From Sinorhizobium sp. (lineage in GTDB: Bacteria; Pseudomonadota; Alphaproteobacteria; Rhizobiales; Rhizobiaceae): 5,645 nt of DNA. Shown here in pieces: positions 3,789 through 5,645 of this stretch. The DNA lies in contig JAPSJG010000277.1 of assembly GCA_031178305.1 (NCBI GenBank), positions 1 to 5,645 on the forward strand. The letters are read 5' to 3'. The position numbers were made by a program, and so were the translations under genes. Under the pieces are notes generated by a model. That model had not been told where the DNA came from. It ran no database searches and worked only from the letters and a program-made list of their open reading frames with translations. How positions within the stretch are numbered: position 1 is the first letter of the stretch; every line of letters starts with the position of its first letter.

Positions 3789-5264
3789 CTAAAGTGGCAG
3801 GCGGATCAGCGCGGTCACGCCGGCCGGCATATATTCGACCTTGACCGAACTGCCGATGATCTTGTCCAGGCTGCGCTCGATCAAAAGGGAGCCGAAGCCG
3901 CGCCGCCGGGGTTCGCTAACCGGCGGCCCGCCCACCTCGGTCCACGTCAGATGCAATACTGCCCCGCCCTCCTCGACCACGCCGCGCGCCGTCAGCACGA
4001 TCTTTCCTTTCGGCACCGACAGTGAGCCATACTTCACCGCATTTGTCGCCAACTCGTGCAGCACCAATCCCAGTCCGACCGCCTGGTCGGGCCCAAGCAG
4101 GATCTCGTCCTTGTGCAGTTCGACCTGCTCCAAATAATCGCTGACATAGGGTCGCAATTGTTTCGAGATCAGTTCGGAGAGACGGATCGTGCCCCACTCA
4201 TACTCCGACAGAAGCACATGCGCTTCGGAGATCGCCTGCAGCCTGCCGGCGAAGGCGGTCATGAATTCGGCCGGATCGCTCGTCTGGCGTAGCGTCTGTC
4301 GCGCCAGGGATTGCAACATCGCGAGCGTGTTCTTCACCCGATGGTTCAGTTCCTTCAGCAGCAGACGGGTCCGCTGGACGGCAGTCTGCTGCTCGGAGAC
4401 GTCGATTGTCATACCCAAAAAGGTAAGCGGGACCCCATTGCCGTCGCGGGTGTGCACCCTGCCGCGTCCAAGCAGCCAACGTCCACTCGCACGGATTCGG
4501 AACATGCCGTCATATTCCTCATCGGCGGCCATGGCCTGGCGAAGCTTCGCGAAGGTCGCGGCGCGGTCGTCCGGGTGGATGGCGGAAAAGACCGCCTTGG
4601 CGCTCGCCGTCCCTTCCGCCTGCAGTCCGAACATGCGCATCATTGCGCCATCGCAGGCAACCGTCCCGACGCGAATGTCCCATAGCCAGCTGCCGACATT
4701 CGCGGCTTGCAACGCCATTGCAAGCCGCTGCTGTTCACCCAGCAGCGCGTCCTCCCGTTGCGCCCGCCAGCGTGTCTCGTCCTTGAGCTTGAGCAGCGAG
4801 GCCGCCAAATCGCCGATCCGCCGCAACTCCTCGATCTGTTTTGTCGAGACCCCGTGGCGGGGAGCGGCGTCAAGGACACAGACCGTACCGACCGCCTTAC
4901 CATCGATGAGGATCGGAACACCCGCATAAAACTGCAGGAACGGGGTGTCGTTGCGTCGATATCGAAACACCGGATGACAAGAGGCGTCGAGCACGACAAA
5001 AGCGCCGTCGCCCCCTGCAATCGTATGGGCACAGAACGACTCCTCTGTGCGCATCCGCGTTTCCGTCGTACCGACGGCCGCCTTGAACCATTGCCATTCT
5101 TGATCGACGAGCGTGACCAGAGCGATCGGCGCTTCGAACAGCCCGGCCGCAAGCCGTGCCAGTGCGTCGAAATCGCCGTCAGGCAGGGCCATGTCGGGCA
5201 CGGCGGCATGCAATGCTCCAAGCCGGTCTTGCGAGCCGAGCACCCCAGCAAGCATTGGCAGCAT
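3789..5264 (-). CDS. rsiC: GAF-PAS-HWE sensor histidine kinase, general stress response (RsiC-like)
   Basis: Numbered from the longest start (5282, 497 residues), the protein has a GAF domain (about 37-168), a PAS domain with the PAC-like segment ending FLGMTIDVSEQ (about 187-298), and an HWE kinase core: LKELNHRVKNTLA with phosphoacceptor H314, the HELATNAVKYG N box (409-419), W447-T-E449, and GFGS (462-465). The H-W-E signature residues are all present. There is no membrane segment, so it is cytoplasmic. I prefer the ATG at 5262-5264 (491 residues) because GAGGTG lies 6 bases upstream; the ATG at 5282 has no binding site. It lies on the same strand downstream of an EcfG-like sigma factor. 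In Sinorhizobium meliloti the HWE kinase RsiC is encoded just downstream of rpoE2 and sets phosphorylation of the PhyR-type proteins RsiB1/B2, which release the sigma factor from its anti-sigma factor. Kinase class is certain; rsiC orthology is inferred from class and position. Confidence 0.9.
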   Translation of the reverse strand: MLPMLAGVLGSQDRLGALHAAVPDMALPDGDFDALARLAAGLFEAPIALVTLVDQEWQWFKAAVGTTETRMRTEESFCAHTIAGGDGAFVVLDASCHPVFRYRRNDTPFLQFYAGVPILIDGKAVGTVCVLDAAPRHGVSTKQIEELRRIGDLAASLLKLKDETRWRAQREDALLGEQQRLAMALQAANVGSWLWDIRVGTVACDGAMMRMFGLQAEGTASAKAVFSAIHPDDRAATFAKLRQAMAADEEYDGMFRIRASGRWLLGRGRVHTRDGNGVPLTFLGMTIDVSEQQTAVQRTRLLLKELNHRVKNTLAMLQSLARQTLRQTSDPAEFMTAFAGRLQAISEAHVLLSEYEWGTIRLSELISKQLRPYVSDYLEQVELHKDEILLGPDQAVGLGLVLHELATNAVKYGSLSVPKGKIVLTARGVVEEGGAVLHLTWTEVGGPPVSEPRRRGFGSLLIERSLDKIIGSSVKVEYMPAGVTALIRLPL

Positions 5265-5270
5265 CGCGGT

Positions 5271-5276
5271 CACCTC
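5271..5276 (-). promoter_or_regulatory. Ribosome binding site that favours the kinase start at 5264
   Basis: GAGGTG on the minus strand lies 6 bases before the ATG at 5262-5264. The alternative ATG at 5280-5282 is preceded by sequence without any purine-rich match. The site falls inside the six extra codons of the longer version. Confidence 0.55.
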
Positions 5277-5378
5277 ATGCATCGGTTTGAACGTGTGCGG
5301 CGCCGCGCGTCAAAGGGCCTGGCGCTCCGATCCCTTATTCTTAGATCGGCAGCAATCGTAAGCAAAGAGCAGACGCCG

Positions 5379-5400
5379 TGCATCCGCAAGGCCGGACGCA
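5379..5400 (-). other. Hairpin in the sigma factor-kinase intergenic region
   Basis: TGCGTCCG (5393-5400, minus strand) pairs with CGGATGCA (5379-5386) as an 8-base stem with one G-U pair and a 6-base loop. It lies about 125 bases after the sigma-factor stop and about 115 before the kinase start. There is no clear U-run, so it may be a weak terminator, a processing site or nothing. The rest of the 259-base gap (5265-5523) shows no ORF with a binding site and no promoter I would defend. Confidence 0.3.
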
Positions 5401-5523
5401 TTCTACAGCGAACGTGAATCGCTGAATGTCTCCCGAAATCGCGGTCGATTTAAGGATAGCGCGGCATAATGAAAGTGTGCACGGTTTCCGCCCGCACCCC
5501 GCACTAACTTCCTAGGATCAAGG

Positions 5524-5645
5524 TTATGTTCCGGAAACGAAGGCACGCGAGGTGATGGGAGCGGAGGTCTCATCCGGGCCATAGTCGTTTTCGCCATGGA
5601 CCTGGAGTATCTCCTGAAGGCGCTGGCGGGCGCGGTTGACGCGGC
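5524..5645 (-). CDS. rpoE2: 3' end of an EcfG/RpoE2-type sigma-70-family factor (partial)
   Basis: The last 40 codons before a TAA at 5524-5526 encode RVNRARQRLQEILQVHGEN, then DYGPDE and a short polar tail ending VSGT. RVNRAR-RL is the end of the region 4 helix-turn-helix that contacts the -35 element in extracytoplasmic-function sigma factors (normally preceded by GT-KSR, off the edge here). The short extension after region 4 and the HWE kinase immediately downstream on the same strand fit EcfG-type sigma factors, the master regulators of the alphaproteobacterial general stress response (RpoE2 in Sinorhizobium). Only region 4 is visible, so the EcfG subtype rests on context. The anti-sigma (nepR/rsiA) and phyR/rsiB genes would be expected beyond the right edge. 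Confidence 0.75.
   Translation of the reverse strand, partial: RVNRARQRLQEILQVHGENDYGPDETSAPITSRAFVSGT

Noticed and set aside
5506..5532. GGAAC (5528-5532) and AGTT (5506-5509) on the minus strand as an EcfG promoter for the kinase
   Set aside because: The spacing is 18 bases to an imperfect AGTT, longer than the usual 16-17 to CGTT, and the -35 overlaps the sigma-factor stop; the match is too poor to claim.
5403..5597. A 64-codon minus-strand frame at the right end
   Set aside because: It overlaps the sigma-factor C-terminus in another frame and has no domain or binding site of note.
1..5645. CRISPR array, tRNA, rRNA, insertion sequence or toxin-antitoxin pair
   Set aside because: No regularly spaced repeats, tRNA-like folds with CCA-type ends, transposase motifs or small paired toxin/antitoxin frames were seen on either strand.

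Overview
The window looks like chromosomal DNA from an alphaproteobacterium of the Rhizobiales, most like Sinorhizobium/Ensifer or Rhizobium. The basis is GC-rich coding sequence, an HWE-family histidine kinase directly downstream of an EcfG-type sigma factor, a TonB gene next to heme-uptake (hmu) sequences, two TGA-N9-TCA motifs of the rhizobial RirA (IRO box) type, and a palindromic intergenic element of a kind I associate with rhizobial genomes. The species cannot be told from this sequence alone.

Left part (1-2250, all genes on the minus strand). From right to left there is a secreted four-cysteine protein of unknown function (1706-2143), tonB (749-1666) 39 bases after it, then a separately promoted DUF2325 protein (130-540), and the first 22 codons of an unknown gene running off the left edge (1-67). 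A perfect TGA-N9-TCA motif lies in the promoter of the first pair (2232-2246) and another in the promoter of the DUF2325 gene (673-687). This makes the block a probable iron-responsive unit repressed by RirA.

Middle (2250-2832). This stretch has no intact gene but is not empty. On the plus strand it holds the debris of a heme ABC-transporter operon in the expected order: a frameshifted piece of hmuP, the last ~37 codons of the permease hmuU with its own stop, and the first ~35 codons of the ATPase hmuV, which breaks off exactly where the Walker A motif should begin. hmuS, hmuT and most of hmuU and hmuV are gone. The region then becomes the leader of the next genes, with a perfect 14-bp palindrome and a hairpin.

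Right part (2833-5645). Two small membrane-protein genes on the plus strand, a DUF883/ElaB-YqjD-like protein and a holin-like DUF1469-type protein, converge on a minus-strand GAF-PAS-HWE histidine kinase. A palindromic repeat lies between the convergent genes. Upstream of the kinase and on the same strand is the last 40 codons of a sigma-70-family factor with a region 4-like end. Sigma factor followed by an HWE kinase matches the rpoE2-rsiC arrangement of the Sinorhizobium general stress response, where the kinase sets the phosphorylation of a PhyR-type anti-anti-sigma factor.

Taken together, the window joins an iron/TonB block to a general-stress-response block across a degenerated heme-transport locus. 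The most notable observation is that decayed locus, with the TonB side and its iron-type operator left intact.
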